NCBI GenBank assembly: GCA_018650465.1
Contig: JABIFY010000082.1
Coordinates: 1 to 64,000 of the forward strand
From: Alphaproteobacteria bacterium
Lineage (GTDB): Bacteria; Pseudomonadota; Alphaproteobacteria; UBA2966
Length of the DNA stretch: 64,000 nt
Direction of reading: 5' to 3'
The notes beneath the pieces are model-generated. The model had not been told where the DNA came from and ran no database searches. It saw nothing but the letters and a program-made list of their open reading frames with translations. This document shows positions 1-9,820 of the stretch, piece by piece (within the stretch, counting starts at the first letter, position 1; each line of letters begins with the position of its first letter). The position numbers and the translations under genes were made by a program.

Positions 1-2463
1 CCCAAATATTATGTCCTTGAGATGTTCCCCTATCCGTCCGGGCGTATACATATGGGCCATGTCCGCAACTACACTCTTGGCGATGTTGTTGCTCGTTATA
101 AAAAGGCACAAGGCTTCAATGTGCTGCACCCCATGGGTTGGGATGCCTTCGGATTACCGGCGGAAAATGCTGCCCGGGACAAAGGTATTCACCCGGCCGA
201 GTGGACCTATTCCAACATCGAAAACATGAAGTCGGAATTGAAGATCATGGGCCTGTCACTGGACTGGTCCCGTGAAATCGCCACCTGCCATCCGGGATAC
301 TATGCCCATCAGCAAGCCTTGTTTGTTGATCTGTTTGAAAATGATCTGGCCTACCGGCGAGAAAGCTGGGTCAACTGGGACCCGGTCGATAATACGGTGC
401 TGGCCAATGAACAGGTAATCGATGGCAAGGGCTGGCGCTCTGGTGCGGAAGTTGAAAAGCGTTTGCTGTCGCAATGGTTCTTCAAAATCACCGATTACGC
501 CGACGAATTGCTGGAAGCCCTGGAGGACCTCGATCGTTGGCCGGAACGTGTGCGTTTGATGCAGCAGAACTGGATTGGCCGATCCGAGGGCATGTCCCTG
601 AAATTTGATCTGACTGATCGCAAAGACAATCTGGAAATCTACACGACCCGCCCGGATACCCTGTTTGGTGCCAGCTTCATGGCTTTGTCACCAGATCACC
701 CACTGGCCGGGGAGGTTGCTGCCAATAATCCGGCCGCCGCAGAATTCATTGCCGAATGCCATCGCAATGGTACCACAGAAGAGGCCATCGAGACCGCCGA
801 GAAACGCGGCTTCGATACAGGCCTGAAAGCCCGTCACCCCTTTGGCAACGCAGACTTGCCGGTCTACATCGCCAACTTTGTTTTGATGGAATATGGCACC
901 GGTGCGATCTTTGGCTGTCCGGCCCATGATCAACGCGATCTTGATTTTGCCCGTAAATATGGTTTGCCCGTTATCCCGGTTGTTGGCCCAAAGGGCGTTG
1001 ATCCGGCCACAATCGAAATTGGTACCGAAGCTTATGTGGGCGATGGCCTGCTGATTAATTCTGATTTCCTCAATGGCATGGACGTGCCAACGGCCAAAGA
1101 TGAAGTGGCCGGTCGCCTGGAAAAATCACACGGCGCGACACGCACGGTTAATTTCCGTCTGCGTGACTGGGGTGTTTCCCGGCAGCGTTATTGGGGCTGT
1201 CCGATCCCGATTATTCATTGTGAAGAATGCGGTCCCGTTGCGGCCCCGAAAGAAAGCCTGCCCATCATCCTGCCAGACGATGTGACCTTCGATGCAGTTG
1301 GCAATCCACTGGACCAACATCCGACCTGGAAACATGTGGCCTGCCCTACCTGCGGGAAGCCCGCGGTTCGCGAGACCGATACTCTGGATACCTTCGTTGA
1401 CAGTTCGTGGTATTTTGCCCGTTTCTGTTCACCACGTGTGGACCAGCCCGTTGACAAGGACGCGGTCGATTACTGGCTGCCGGTTGATCAATATATCGGC
1501 GGCATTGAACATGCCATTTTGCATCTTCTCTATTCGCGCTTTTTTACCCGCGCCATGAAAAAATGCGGTCACCTGTCCGTGGATGAACCCTTTCAGGGCT
1601 TGTTCACACAAGGCATGGTTTGTCACGAGACCTACAAGGACGAAGGCGGCCAGTGGCTCTATCCGGAAGAGGTTGTTTTCGGTGATGGCGGGGCGGCCAG
1701 CCTGAAGGCAACCGGCGCACCTGTGACTATTGGTCGTTCGGAATCAATGTCAAAGTCCAAGAAGAACGTGGTCGACCCAAGCTCGATCATCAATGAATAT
1801 GGCGCCGACACAGCGCGCTGGTTCATGCTGTCCGATAGCCCGCCCGAGAGGGATCTGGAATGGACAGATTCCGGCGCCGCCGGAGCCTGGCGCTTTACCC
1901 AAAGACTTTGGCGTTTGTTCGATGGTGCGCTTGATGGTTTGCCTGACGGTGACATGCCGTCGGAACTTGGGGCCGCTGGTCTTGCATTGCGCGGCGAGAC
2001 CCATCGCATGTTGGCCGGCATAACTGACGACGTTGAAAAATTTCGTTTCAATCGCGCCGTCGCCCGTATTTATGAATTCACAAATACCGTCAGTAGCTTC
2101 AAGCCAGATAACGAGGTTGATCACCACGCCTTAAAAGAAGCCCTGACAATATTGGTCCAGGTTGTCGGTCCGATGATGCCTCATCTGGCGGAAGAAATGT
2201 GGCACCGTTTGGGGCATGACGTTTTGCTGGCAGATACACCCTGGCCGTCCGTCATTCCACAACTGGCCGAAGAAGATATCATCACCATCGGCGTTCAGGT
2301 TGCGGGTAAAATGCGCGGCACCATTGATGTCGCAAAAGACGCCGAACAAAGTATCGTACAGGAAGCCGCCCTGGCCCTGCCAACTGTGCAGTCAGCCATT
2401 GGTGATAAAAAAATCCGCAAAGTCATTGTGGTACCAAACCGGATCGTCAATGTGGTTGTCTAA
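1..2463 (+). CDS. leuS: Leucyl-tRNA synthetase, 5' end cut off by the window
   Basis: Class I aminoacyl-tRNA synthetase that charges tRNA(Leu) in the cytoplasm. The reading frame is open from base 1 ([20 protein letters not shown]), so the gene starts upstream; about 35-45 N-terminal residues are missing by comparison with the usual 850-870 aa, and 820 aa are present. The HIGH-type signature reads HMGH at window residues 17-20. The KMSKS loop reads MSKSK at about 1747-1761. Between them lie the CP1 editing region and a zinc-binding-like CxxC pair (HCEEC, ACPTC) near 1219-1360. The anticodon-binding domain and C-terminal domain follow. The stop at 2461-2463 overlaps the start of lptE, so the two are translationally coupled. 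leuS-lptE-holA is a common alphaproteobacterial order. Confidence 0.97.
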   Translation, partial: PKYYVLEMFPYPSGRIHMGHVRNYTLGDVVARYKKAQGFNVLHPMGWDAFGLPAENAARDKGIHPAEWTYSNIENMKSELKIMGLSLDWSREIATCHPGYYAHQQALFVDLFENDLAYRRESWVNWDPVDNTVLANEQVIDGKGWRSGAEVEKRLLSQWFFKITDYADELLEALEDLDRWPERVRLMQQNWIGRSEGMSLKFDLTDRKDNLEIYTTRPDTLFGASFMALSPDHPLAGEVAANNPAAAEFIAECHRNGTTEEAIETAEKRGFDTGLKARHPFGNADLPVYIANFVLMEYGTGAIFGCPAHDQRDLDFARKYGLPVIPVVGPKGVDPATIEIGTEAYVGDGLLINSDFLNGMDVPTAKDEVAGRLEKSHGATRTVNFRLRDWGVSRQRYWGCPIPIIHCEECGPVAAPKESLPIILPDDVTFDAVGNPLDQHPTWKHVACPTCGKPAVRETDTLDTFVDSSWYFARFCSPRVDQPVDKDAVDYWLPVDQYIGGIEHAILHLLYSRFFTRAMKKCGHLSVDEPFQGLFTQGMVCHETYKDEGGQWLYPEEVVFGDGGAASLKATGAPVTIGRSESMSKSKKNVVDPSSIINEYGADTARWFMLSDSPPERDLEWTDSGAAGAWRFTQRLWRLFDGALDGLPDGDMPSELGAAGLALRGETHRMLAGITDDVEKFRFNRAVARIYEFTNTVSSFKPDNEVDHHALKEALTILVQVVGPMMPHLAEEMWHRLGHDVLLADTPWPSVIPQLAEEDIITIGVQVAGKMRGTIDVAKDAEQSIVQEAALALPTVQSAIGDKKIRKVIVVPNRIVNVVV

Positions 2464-2965
2464 ATTCATAACAACATCGCTGTTGCTGGTCGCCTTGTCG
2501 GCCTGCGGTTTCAAACCGCTTTATGGCGTAGACAATTCTGGTCTGTCCGATCCACAAGCCGAGTTGGCAACTGTGCGGGTTGGCCCGATTGAGGATCGCC
2601 TCGGCCAGCTGGTGCGAAACCAGTTGGTGTCATATTTTTCGCCCCGCGGTCATGGTGCGCAAAAACAATACGAGCTCAGGGTAAATCTTTCGCTCTCCAG
2701 TGAAGGCACCGCTCTTGCACAAGACGAAAGTGCCACGCGGTATAACCTGACGCTGACGTCCGGCTTTGCGCTTTTTGATCTGGCCTCGAACAAAAAGATA
2801 TTCGCTGGCAATGTCAGATCGATTGCCGTCTATAATGTGATCGCCAGCGAATATGCAACGCTGATTGCCAAACAAGATGCCGAGCGTCGGGCCGCCCGAG
2901 ATGTCGCTGAAGAATTACGCACCCGTATCGGGGTATTTTTTTCCCGCCGCACCAAGTCTTCCTGA
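2450..2965 (+). CDS. lptE: LPS-assembly lipoprotein LptE
   Basis: 171 aa. LptE is an outer-membrane lipoprotein that plugs the LptD barrel and helps deliver lipopolysaccharide to the cell surface. The ATG at 2450 lies 14 bases inside leuS in another frame and gives a clean lipoprotein signal: a basic start (MWLSK), a hydrophobic stretch, then the lipobox LSAC followed by GFKPLYG, the hallmark of this family. The open frame extends further upstream, but those residues belong to a shadow of leuS. The body (residues 25-165) has the alternating pattern expected of the LptE fold. Context is the standard leuS-lptE-holA order, which supports the call despite the low sequence conservation of this family. 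Confidence 0.9.
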   Translation: MWLSKFITTSLLLVALSACGFKPLYGVDNSGLSDPQAELATVRVGPIEDRLGQLVRNQLVSYFSPRGHGAQKQYELRVNLSLSSEGTALAQDESATRYNLTLTSGFALFDLASNKKIFAGNVRSIAVYNVIASEYATLIAKQDAERRAARDVAEELRTRIGVFFSRRTKSS

Positions 2966-3071
2966 ACGAATTTTCGTTTGTCATTTTCATGATTGAAATA
3001 TTCATGATCGATTTTTTCGTATTCAATATTTCATATTCGAGTTTTTTGGGATCGTCCCCTATAATCTCGTC

Positions 3072-4115
3072 ATGAAAATTGCAGCCCGCCAGGTCGAAAG
3101 CTTTGTCCGTACACCCAATCCGGATGTGCGGGCCATTCTGGTTTATGGGCCCGACCAGGGCGCGGTTCTTGAACGTGCGACAAGTCTCTGCAGATCTGTT
3201 GTCGAAGATCTACGTGACACTTTTCGGGTGGTCGATATTGCCCCCAAAAGTTTGAGCAGTGATCCGGCCCTGCTTTCTGACGAGGCCGCCGCGATCGCTT
3301 TTGGTGGGGGCCGACGGGTTATTCGGGTGCGGGGTGCTGGCAATGATATCGCCGACCGGTTTAGCGATTTTTTTGATCATCCAAGCGGTGATGCCCTGAT
3401 CGTGGTGGAGGCCGGCGAACTTCAGGCCCGGGCCAAACTCAGAACCTGTTTTGAAAAATCGGATATTGCCGCAGCGCTACCTTGTTATGTCGACGAAGGC
3501 GTCGGCCTGGAAGGTACCATTCGTCAGATGTTAAGTGAAAGCGGGCTTACAGTGGACCCGTCAGCACTTGATTATCTGTCGTCTAACCTTGGTGGCGATC
3601 GCCAGGTCACGCGGCGCGAGCTGGAGAAAATTGTGCTCTATATTGAGCCCGGTGGTCGCGTCAGTTTGCAGGATGCCCAAGCCTGTGTTGGCGATGGCGC
3701 AGCAACGTCGATGGATGATGTAACGATTGCCACAGCCAGTGGCGATTATGCCGCCCTCGATACGGCCTTGCGTCGCTGTCAGGCAAATGGTGATCCGGCC
3801 GTGATGATTGTGCGGGCAGTGCAGCGACATTTTCATCGCCTGCACCTGGCTGCAGGTGTTATGCAAAACGGTGCCAATGCCAATACAGCCATGTCGTCGC
3901 TGCGACCGCCGGTTTTTTTCAAAACCCAGGATGCCTTTCGTCGACAGTTAGGTATCTGGCGACCGGCGACCTTGTCCACTGCCCTGCAAATTCTGACCGA
4001 TACGGAACTGGATTGTAAATCAACGGATCTACCAGACCAGGCCATATTGGGCCGCGCCCTGATGCGGGTCGCGCAAGCCGCCCGGCAAGGCTTAACAGGA
4101 GGGCGTCGCCGCTAA
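3072..4115 (+). CDS. holA: DNA polymerase III subunit delta
   Basis: 347 aa, the usual length for HolA. The delta subunit opens the beta sliding clamp within the clamp-loader complex. The N-terminal region contains the degenerate nucleotide-binding-like segment VYGPDQGAVLERA (about residues 25-37), normal for delta, which does not hydrolyse ATP. The middle has the conserved pattern LSSNLGGDRQVTRRELEKIVLY (about residues 167-188), and the C-terminal helical collar domain completes the protein. The gene follows lptE after a 106-base AT-rich gap that may hold its own promoter. A short weak hairpin (CTATTG/CAATAG, 4117-4133) follows the stop, between it and the convergent GST gene. Confidence 0.93.
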   Translation: MKIAARQVESFVRTPNPDVRAILVYGPDQGAVLERATSLCRSVVEDLRDTFRVVDIAPKSLSSDPALLSDEAAAIAFGGGRRVIRVRGAGNDIADRFSDFFDHPSGDALIVVEAGELQARAKLRTCFEKSDIAAALPCYVDEGVGLEGTIRQMLSESGLTVDPSALDYLSSNLGGDRQVTRRELEKIVLYIEPGGRVSLQDAQACVGDGAATSMDDVTIATASGDYAALDTALRRCQANGDPAVMIVRAVQRHFHRLHLAAGVMQNGANANTAMSSLRPPVFFKTQDAFRRQLGIWRPATLSTALQILTDTELDCKSTDLPDQAILGRALMRVAQAARQGLTGGRRR

Positions 4116-4139
4116 ACTATTGAAATACAATAGAACTAT

Positions 4140-5144
4140 CTAAACCAGATAAGAAAGTGTCCCACAGCTCTCAAGAATGGCTGTTGCGCGATCACGGGGC
4201 TCACCTGTCAGCGCTGCAAATCGTTCACGCAAATCTGTCAGGCATTTAACCTGATAACCGAACGTACCCTGGGCATAAGGCATGCCCATGATCTTCAGTG
4301 AAAAATTTGACTCCCCAGATTTTGCCGCGTTAGCATTTGCGCTGAGGAAAGGCAGATAGATGTCACCGGCCATGGCCAATATCCCAAGAGTTGCCTCCGG
4401 CAAACTATCGCCTTCTGGCAACCAGTCCCCTTCCACACCAGACGCATCATCCAATTGGCGCAACCAGTCTTCTGTGCGCTGGGTATGTTTGCGCATCAGG
4501 GCCTGTGGCGTTGGATCAGTGGCGAGCACAATCAGCTGCCCAAACAATCCAAAGTCTGCCAAAGCGGGACGGCTGCCAAACAAATAACTGTGTAAACCCA
4601 CATGTTCTTCCAGCAGCGCCAAAAGACGTAGATAGCTGCTTTCGATTACAGGCGCATTTTCCGGTGTACAGCCAACCATTGGCATGCGACCGACCTGGCG
4701 CTCAGCAAACATTTTTGCAGTTTGCGCGCGTTGGGCGCCAATATGATCCGGAAAGCTGTCATCTGCGATCCAGTGACTGGCATATTTGATGTCCGCATCA
4801 TTGGCCCAGCGATAGTGAAACATCGCCTTGGTCAGCCATTCGTCAGCCATATCCTCGATCATATGACTGAGGAACGCATTGCACGGATCATCCGGCATAA
4901 TACTGCGCCCTGCATGACGCGCTTCAAGGTCATAGGCCAGTGGTGTTGAATCAATTTTCATCTGATCGCTGTCGGGATATTGCAGAACCGGAACAAGGGC
5001 CGGTTTCAAGTGCGCAAATTCATCCCGGTTGCGTTCCGTGCGCAACACCCAGTCGTGCGGCAGGCGACGATAGCGCATGATGGCACGCATTTTCCGTGAG
5101 TAAGGTGAGCCCAGAGAGCCAATCAAGCGATACCTTCCGGACAT
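4140..5144 (-). CDS. Glutathione S-transferase family protein
   Basis: 334 aa. The N-terminal 80 residues look like a thioredoxin-fold GST domain: YRLIGSLGSPYSRKMRAIMRY carries a SPYS motif where the glutathione-activating residue normally lies. A helical C-terminal GST domain follows (FGLFGQLIVLATDPTPQAL around residues 205-225). It is longer than classical GSTs (200-230 aa), with about 80 extra residues at the C-terminal end. The substrate cannot be read from the sequence. It is on the minus strand between holA (convergent) and parB (same strand, 47 bases upstream). GST genes are not part of the conserved par/gid cluster, so this is probably a lineage-specific neighbour. Confidence 0.75.
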   Translation of the reverse strand: MSGRYRLIGSLGSPYSRKMRAIMRYRRLPHDWVLRTERNRDEFAHLKPALVPVLQYPDSDQMKIDSTPLAYDLEARHAGRSIMPDDPCNAFLSHMIEDMADEWLTKAMFHYRWANDADIKYASHWIADDSFPDHIGAQRAQTAKMFAERQVGRMPMVGCTPENAPVIESSYLRLLALLEEHVGLHSYLFGSRPALADFGLFGQLIVLATDPTPQALMRKHTQRTEDWLRQLDDASGVEGDWLPEGDSLPEATLGILAMAGDIYLPFLSANANAAKSGESNFSLKIMGMPYAQGTFGYQVKCLTDLRERFAALTGEPRDRATAILESCGTLSYLV

Positions 5145-5191
5145 CAGTCTTACTCCATAAACACGCTAAGTATTTGATATAATTAGGTAAA

Positions 5192-6088
5192 TTAACTTAC
5201 TGAGAGCCGCCGACAAATTTCATCCAGTTGCTCCAGAGTTTGGTACAGGATATGAACCTGACCACCGCTGTCGCCCTTATGATCGATTTCTATCTTCAAA
5301 CCGAGGGCGGCCGAGATGTTGGCTTCCAGAGCCAAGGTATCTGCGTCCTTGCCAGGCAAGGGCTGATGGCGGCTGGCCTGCTTGCTGGAGCCTTCTTTCT
5401 TTACCAATTTTTCGACCTGACGCACATTCAAGCCTTTTTTGACCGCTTCCCGTGCCATGGCAAGAGGATCGGATGCGCCCAGCAATGCCCGTCCGTGGCC
5501 GGCAGAAAGACTGCCATCTTCGATCAAAGCCTTAATTTTGTCTGGTAGAGCCAGAAGACGCAGGGTGTTGGCGATATGACTGCGGCTTTTGCCAATGACA
5601 CCAGAGAGATATTCCTGGGTATGGCCGAATTCATCCATCAAACGCTGATAACCATCGGCCTCTTCCAAAGCAGACAAATCGGATCGTTGCACATTCTCGA
5701 CAATTGCGATTTCCAGTGCCTGAACGTCATCCATGTCGCGCACAACAATTGGGACCTGATGTAACTGCGCCCGCTGGGCAGCACGCCAACGGCGTTCGCC
5801 GGCAATGATTTCAAATTCGGTTTCGCTGCCGGCCTTTGCATTGCGCACCAGGATGGGTTGAATAATGCCCAGCTCCAGGATGGAGGCCTCCAAAGACGCG
5901 AGGTCTTCTTCCGAAAAATGCTGGCGCGGCTGCCAGGGATTGGGCCGTAACTGATCGATCGCAACTTCACGCGTTGCCCGCGGCGCACTGTCATCGGTGT
6001 TGGCAACGGTGACCGCCGCTGGTGCATCGCCCAGCAAGGCAGATAGTCCACGACCAAGACTTTTGCGTTTTCCCTCTTCAGCCATCAT
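5192..6088 (-). CDS. parB: Chromosome-partitioning protein ParB
   Basis: 298 aa. ParB binds parS sites, spreads as a CTP-dependent clamp and stimulates ParA to move the origin to the new pole. Features in order: an N-terminal basic/glycine segment GRGLSALLG that contacts ParA (residues 11-20), the ParB/Srx domain with the CTP-binding motif GERRWRA (about residue 96), a helix-turn-helix HTQEYLSGVIGKSRSHIANTLR (about 143-165), and a C-terminal dimerisation domain. The open frame runs further upstream into parA. I chose the ATG at 6088 (or the adjacent ATG at 6085) because a GGGGAAG ribosome-binding site sits just before it and the protein then begins like its relatives. It follows parA by 25 bases, and two parS sites lie nearby. 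Confidence 0.95.
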   Translation of the reverse strand: MMAEEGKRKSLGRGLSALLGDAPAAVTVANTDDSAPRATREVAIDQLRPNPWQPRQHFSEEDLASLEASILELGIIQPILVRNAKAGSETEFEIIAGERRWRAAQRAQLHQVPIVVRDMDDVQALEIAIVENVQRSDLSALEEADGYQRLMDEFGHTQEYLSGVIGKSRSHIANTLRLLALPDKIKALIEDGSLSAGHGRALLGASDPLAMAREAVKKGLNVRQVEKLVKKEGSSKQASRHQPLPGKDADTLALEANISAALGLKIEIDHKGDSGGQVHILYQTLEQLDEICRRLSVS

Positions 6089-6113
6089 CTCTTCCCCGTA
6101 TTCAGTCTTTTTC

Positions 6114-6986
6114 TCAAGCTGCACGACTGCGTTCCCGTTTAAGCATTTCGCTGGCAAGCTGGATGTAAGCCTTGCTGCCGGCACATTCATGATCATAAAG
6201 CAGCGCCGGTTTACCATAGGACGGCGCTTCGGAAATTTTCACATTCCGCGGAATGACTGTTTTATAAACTTTGTCGCCGAGGAACTCACGGACATCATCT
6301 GCAACCTGTCCTGAAAGGTTATTGCGTTTGTCAAACATAGTCAGAACCACGCCTTTAATATGCAGCTCCGGATTAAAGGCAGCACTCACCCGTTCAATGG
6401 TGCGTATCAACTGGCTTAAACCTTCCAGGGCAAAGAATTCACATTGTAGCGGCACCAATACTGAATGTGCGGCCGTCAAGGCGTTCAGGGTCAACAAGCC
6501 CAGCGACGGCGGGCAGTCGATGAGAACATACTGATAATTCTGAACAGTGTTTTCCATGGCATCGCGCAAACGATAGCTGCGGCGTTCAATGTCGACAAGC
6601 TCCAACTCAGCCCCGGATAAATCAACGGTCGATGGAATAATATCCAGGCCCGGAATGCGGCTGCGAAACAGGGCCTGATCAAGTGTGGCAAGTCCGGTCA
6701 ACACTTCATAGGTCGAGGTTTCCCGTTGGGCACGATCAACGCCCAAGCCAGTACTGGCATTACCTTGCGGGTCAAGATCAACAATCAGAACCTTGCAACC
6801 AACAGCCGCCAAAGCTGTCGCCAGGTTTATGGTCGTAGTGGTTTTGCCAACGCCACCCTTTTGATTTGCAATCGCCAGAATCTGTGGACCTGGTGCAGCA
6901 GCACGGCTTGTCTCCTGAGTCGAAACCTCAAGGACTTCAACCTTGTCATCCATATCCGGATCATCCATATCATCTGCCTCTGTCAT
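6114..6986 (-). CDS. parA: Chromosome-partitioning ATPase ParA
   Basis: 290 aa from the ATG at 6986. ParA is a Walker-type ATPase that binds DNA and drives segregation of ParB-bound origins. The deviant Walker A motif KGGVGKTTTTINLA follows NQ in the classic way, and Walker B is DCPPSLGLLTLNAL. The start was chosen because a GAGGGG ribosome-binding site precedes it by about nine bases; the frame stays open to 7085, but that would overlap rsmG. Even with this start the protein has about 37 extra N-terminal residues, very acidic (DDMDDPDMDD), ahead of the core ILAIANQKGG. Most chromosomal ParA proteins start only 5-15 residues before the P-loop strand. It lies in one block with rsmG, mnmG and parB. 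Confidence 0.95.
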   Translation of the reverse strand: MTEADDMDDPDMDDKVEVLEVSTQETSRAAAPGPQILAIANQKGGVGKTTTTINLATALAAVGCKVLIVDLDPQGNASTGLGVDRAQRETSTYEVLTGLATLDQALFRSRIPGLDIIPSTVDLSGAELELVDIERRSYRLRDAMENTVQNYQYVLIDCPPSLGLLTLNALTAAHSVLVPLQCEFFALEGLSQLIRTIERVSAAFNPELHIKGVVLTMFDKRNNLSGQVADDVREFLGDKVYKTVIPRNVKISEAPSYGKPALLYDHECAGSKAYIQLASEMLKRERSRAA

Positions 6987-7056
6987 TTTAACAGGCCCCT
7001 CGCCCAGGCTACCAATCAAGCCACTAATTGTCGGATATCGGCAGCCATAAGAACAC

Positions 7057-7704
7057 TCAATGCGACGTAACTTGTAACACGACACTCTGGTCTTGTGTGC
7101 GGCTAGGCCACTTTTTTATTATGGAATCATCAAATTCTAACAGATGTTCCAACTCGAAATCAACATCTTGTCCCTTTGGGAACAGGCATACTGTATTTTG
7201 TGATCGAAAAGGCGCTGCCCAAGCAAGCAATTGATCGGTTTTTGCCAATGCCCGGGCAGATATAAAGTCAACTTGACCCGGATTGTCTTTTTGCCCTGCG
7301 AGCTTTTCAATGCGGCAGGTGTGAAAAATGACATTCGCGCCGGTCTCTCGTGCAACTTCCCGCATAAAAGTGCATTTCCGGGCGTCGCTTTCCACCAGAT
7401 GCATCTGCCCCACGCCCATAATTGAAAGCACCAGACCGGGAAAACCCGCGCCACTGCCCAGGTCAAGCCAGGTACTTTCATTCAAGGGCCGGATATTCCT
7501 GCCCTGCTCAGCGACAACTGCTTTGGCAATATCATAAATCTGGGCGCTATCCAGCATGTGCCGCTGCCACAAATCGGGCAAGGTATTCTTGCTGACAAGA
7601 TTGATGGCCTTCTGCCACTTCACCAGAAGATCTGCATAGACCTTCAGCCGGTCCAATGTTTCACGTGAAACATTGGTTGCGGATTGGAAGCCATCAGGGG
7701 TCAT
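7057..7704 (-). CDS. rsmG: 16S rRNA (guanine527-N7)-methyltransferase RsmG
   Basis: 215 aa. RsmG (GidB) uses S-adenosylmethionine to methylate G527 of 16S rRNA. The SAM-binding motif reads WLDLGSGAGFPGLVLSI, followed by LVESDARKCTFMREVARE, as in the family. The start is the ATG at 7704; a TTG one codon earlier is less likely. The gene is 24 bases from mnmG in the usual mnmE-mnmG-rsmG-parA-parB order. Its N-terminal codons (NVSRET, residues 11-16) are written over a perfect parS site, so this stretch of protein is constrained by DNA function too. Confidence 0.95.
   Translation of the reverse strand: MTPDGFQSATNVSRETLDRLKVYADLLVKWQKAINLVSKNTLPDLWQRHMLDSAQIYDIAKAVVAEQGRNIRPLNESTWLDLGSGAGFPGLVLSIMGVGQMHLVESDARKCTFMREVARETGANVIFHTCRIEKLAGQKDNPGQVDFISARALAKTDQLLAWAAPFRSQNTVCLFPKGQDVDFELEHLLEFDDSIIKKWPSRTQDQSVVLQVTSH
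7657..7672. promoter_or_regulatory. parS centromere site 1, inside rsmG
   Basis: The 16 bases TGTTTCACGTGAAACA match the bacterial parS consensus exactly. The perfect palindrome extends four more bases on each side (7653-7676, 24 bp). It lies about 12.4 kb from oriC and about 0.7 kb from parA, as expected for a ParB loading site. Confidence 0.95.
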
Positions 7705-7728
7705 CAAAGCTTTTCTGCCATTCGATAG

Positions 7729-9663
7729 TCAGGCACTGCGCCGGTTCGGGTCGAGATGGTGGCCCCTCTTCACATGGACCAACAGAGCCGTCAATGCAGC
7801 AGGCGTGACCCCTGAGATCCTGGCCGCCGCCCCCAAAGTTGCTGGCCGGGACGCAGCAAGTTTGTTTCGTACTTCGTTGGACAATGAACCGACAGAAGCA
7901 TAGTCGAGGTTTTCCGGCAGTTTCAAATCTTCGTCCCGGCGGAAGGCTTCAATGTCGGCAACCTGTCGATCCATATACCCGGCATAGAGAGCATCGGTCT
8001 CCAATTGCTCCACCGCCCGACCAGAAAAAGATTTGAATTCCGGCCAGATATTAAAGATGTCTTCTATATCTATATGGGGATAAGCCAGCAAATCCACAAC
8101 CGATCGCCGCACGCCATCCAGATTGACTTTCAGTCCATGCTTCTGTGCTTCATTGGGTGTAATCAATGACTCGGCTGCCAATGCCCGGATGGCGTCCAGT
8201 TCATTTCTCCACAATCCCCAGGCCGCCGTTCGTTCAGCTTTGACGCAGCCGAAGGCAATACCGCGCATCGTCAGGCGCTGATCTGCATTATCCGCCCGCA
8301 GTGTCAGTCGATATTCGGCACGTGACGTGAACATCCGGTATGGCTCTTCCGTGCCACGCGAAATCAGATCATCAATCATCACGCCGATATAGGCTTCGGC
8401 CCGGTCAAGAATAAGAGGCTCTCCCCCACTCGCCGCACTGGCGGCGTTCAAGCCGGCCATCAACCCTTGTGCGGCGGCTTCTTCATATCCCGTGGTGCCA
8501 TTGATCTGACCCGCCAGATACAGGCCTGGTGATTTCAGGGATTGTAAACTCGCTGACAATTCGCGGGGGTCGACAAAGTCATACTCAATAGCGTAACCCG
8601 GCCTCAGGATCACTGCATTTTCCAGACCCGGAATGGTCTTCAACAGGCCGCGCTGCACATCTTCAGGCAGGGACGTGGAAATACCATTGGGATAAACCGT
8701 GTGATCATCCAGTCCTTCCGGTTCCAGAAAGATCTGGTGGCTGTCGCGTTCAGCGAAACGAACGACCTTGTCTTCTATGGAGGGACAATAGCGCGGACCA
8801 GTACTTTCGATTTTGCCACTATACATCGGCGCGCGGTGAATATTGGCCCGGATCAACTCATGCCCGGCTTTTGTCGTACCCGTAATATGACAAGAAATCT
8901 GCGGTATTGTGATTTCAGTACTCAAAAAGGAAAACGGCACCGGTGGATCATCAGCAAGTTGTTCGTCCAGCTGGCTATAATCAATGGTTCGCCCATCCAG
9001 CCGCGGCGGCGTCCCGGTTTTCAGTCGCCCCAGACGCAGACCCAATGACCGCAAGGTATTCGAGAGACCCCTGGCAGGTGCCTCCCCGGCACGACCGGCT
9101 GGTGTGGTTTCTTCGCCTATATGAATAAGACCGTCAAGAAAGGTTCCGGTTGTCACAACGACGGCCTTGGCAGAAACAGATATGCCATCGCCAGTACGCA
9201 CGCCGGTGACCCGGTTGCTGCCGTCATCACTTATAATAAGGTCTTCAACGCCGCCTTCAGCAATAGACAGGTTTTCCCGCCCGGCCAACTCGGTTTGCAT
9301 GGCCTGGCGATATAGCTTGCGGTCGATCTGGGCCCGGGGACCGCGCACGGCTGGGCCCCTGCGTCGGTTCAATAAACGAAACTGAATACCGGCCTTGTCC
9401 GCCATTCGGCCCATAATGCCGTCAAGCGCATCAATTTCCCGCACCAGATGCCCCTTGCCCAATCCACCTATAGCCGGATTGCAAGACATTTCGCCAATGG
9501 TATCGGCGCGATGGGTCAACAACAGTGTATTGGCCCCCTGCCGAGCTGATGCCGCTGCCGCTTCACTGCCCGCATGGCCGCCGCCGACGATGATGACATC
9601 GAAGTGCTGGCCCTCGGATAGTATGAGTGGCTGGATCGGATTCTGAAATGGGTTCTGGCTCAT
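7729..9663 (-). CDS. mnmG: tRNA uridine-5-carboxymethylaminomethyl synthesis enzyme MnmG
   Basis: 644 aa. MnmG (GidA) is an FAD protein that, with MnmE, modifies U34 of several tRNAs at the wobble position. The dinucleotide-binding motif [20 protein letters not shown] is near residues 23-42. The family signatures [17 protein letters not shown] and the cysteine motif [10 protein letters not shown] follow within the first 85 residues. [14 protein letters not shown] and [19 protein letters not shown] (about residues 440-460) are further MnmG hallmarks. Length is slightly above the usual 620-630 aa. It lies between mnmE (158 bases upstream, with a parS site in the gap) and rsmG, as in most alphaproteobacteria. 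Confidence 0.97.
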   Translation of the reverse strand: MSQNPFQNPIQPLILSEGQHFDVIIVGGGHAGSEAAAASARQGANTLLLTHRADTIGEMSCNPAIGGLGKGHLVREIDALDGIMGRMADKAGIQFRLLNRRRGPAVRGPRAQIDRKLYRQAMQTELAGRENLSIAEGGVEDLIISDDGSNRVTGVRTGDGISVSAKAVVVTTGTFLDGLIHIGEETTPAGRAGEAPARGLSNTLRSLGLRLGRLKTGTPPRLDGRTIDYSQLDEQLADDPPVPFSFLSTEITIPQISCHITGTTKAGHELIRANIHRAPMYSGKIESTGPRYCPSIEDKVVRFAERDSHQIFLEPEGLDDHTVYPNGISTSLPEDVQRGLLKTIPGLENAVILRPGYAIEYDFVDPRELSASLQSLKSPGLYLAGQINGTTGYEEAAAQGLMAGLNAASAASGGEPLILDRAEAYIGVMIDDLISRGTEEPYRMFTSRAEYRLTLRADNADQRLTMRGIAFGCVKAERTAAWGLWRNELDAIRALAAESLITPNEAQKHGLKVNLDGVRRSVVDLLAYPHIDIEDIFNIWPEFKSFSGRAVEQLETDALYAGYMDRQVADIEAFRRDEDLKLPENLDYASVGSLSNEVRNKLAASRPATLGAAARISGVTPAALTALLVHVKRGHHLDPNRRSA

Positions 9664-9761
9664 GGCCGGGGAACCTACGCAGCCTGGACCCTTAAGTCAA
9701 ACCCTGATTTAACGTCAAACACTGGCAGTGTGGCGGGTTTGCCCTGTCCTGGGCTGCCCAA

Positions 9762-9777
9762 TGTTTCACGTGAAACA
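9762..9777. promoter_or_regulatory. parS centromere site 2, between mnmG and mnmE
   Basis: A second exact copy of TGTTTCACGTGAAACA, here in intergenic DNA and without the longer flanking symmetry of site 1. It is 2.1 kb from site 1 and about 10.4 kb from oriC. Two closely spaced exact sites near parAB make ParB loading here very likely. Confidence 0.95.
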
Positions 9778-9820
9778 ATTACATGACCTGATACTCATTT
9801 CTGAACCAAAACTAATTCCG

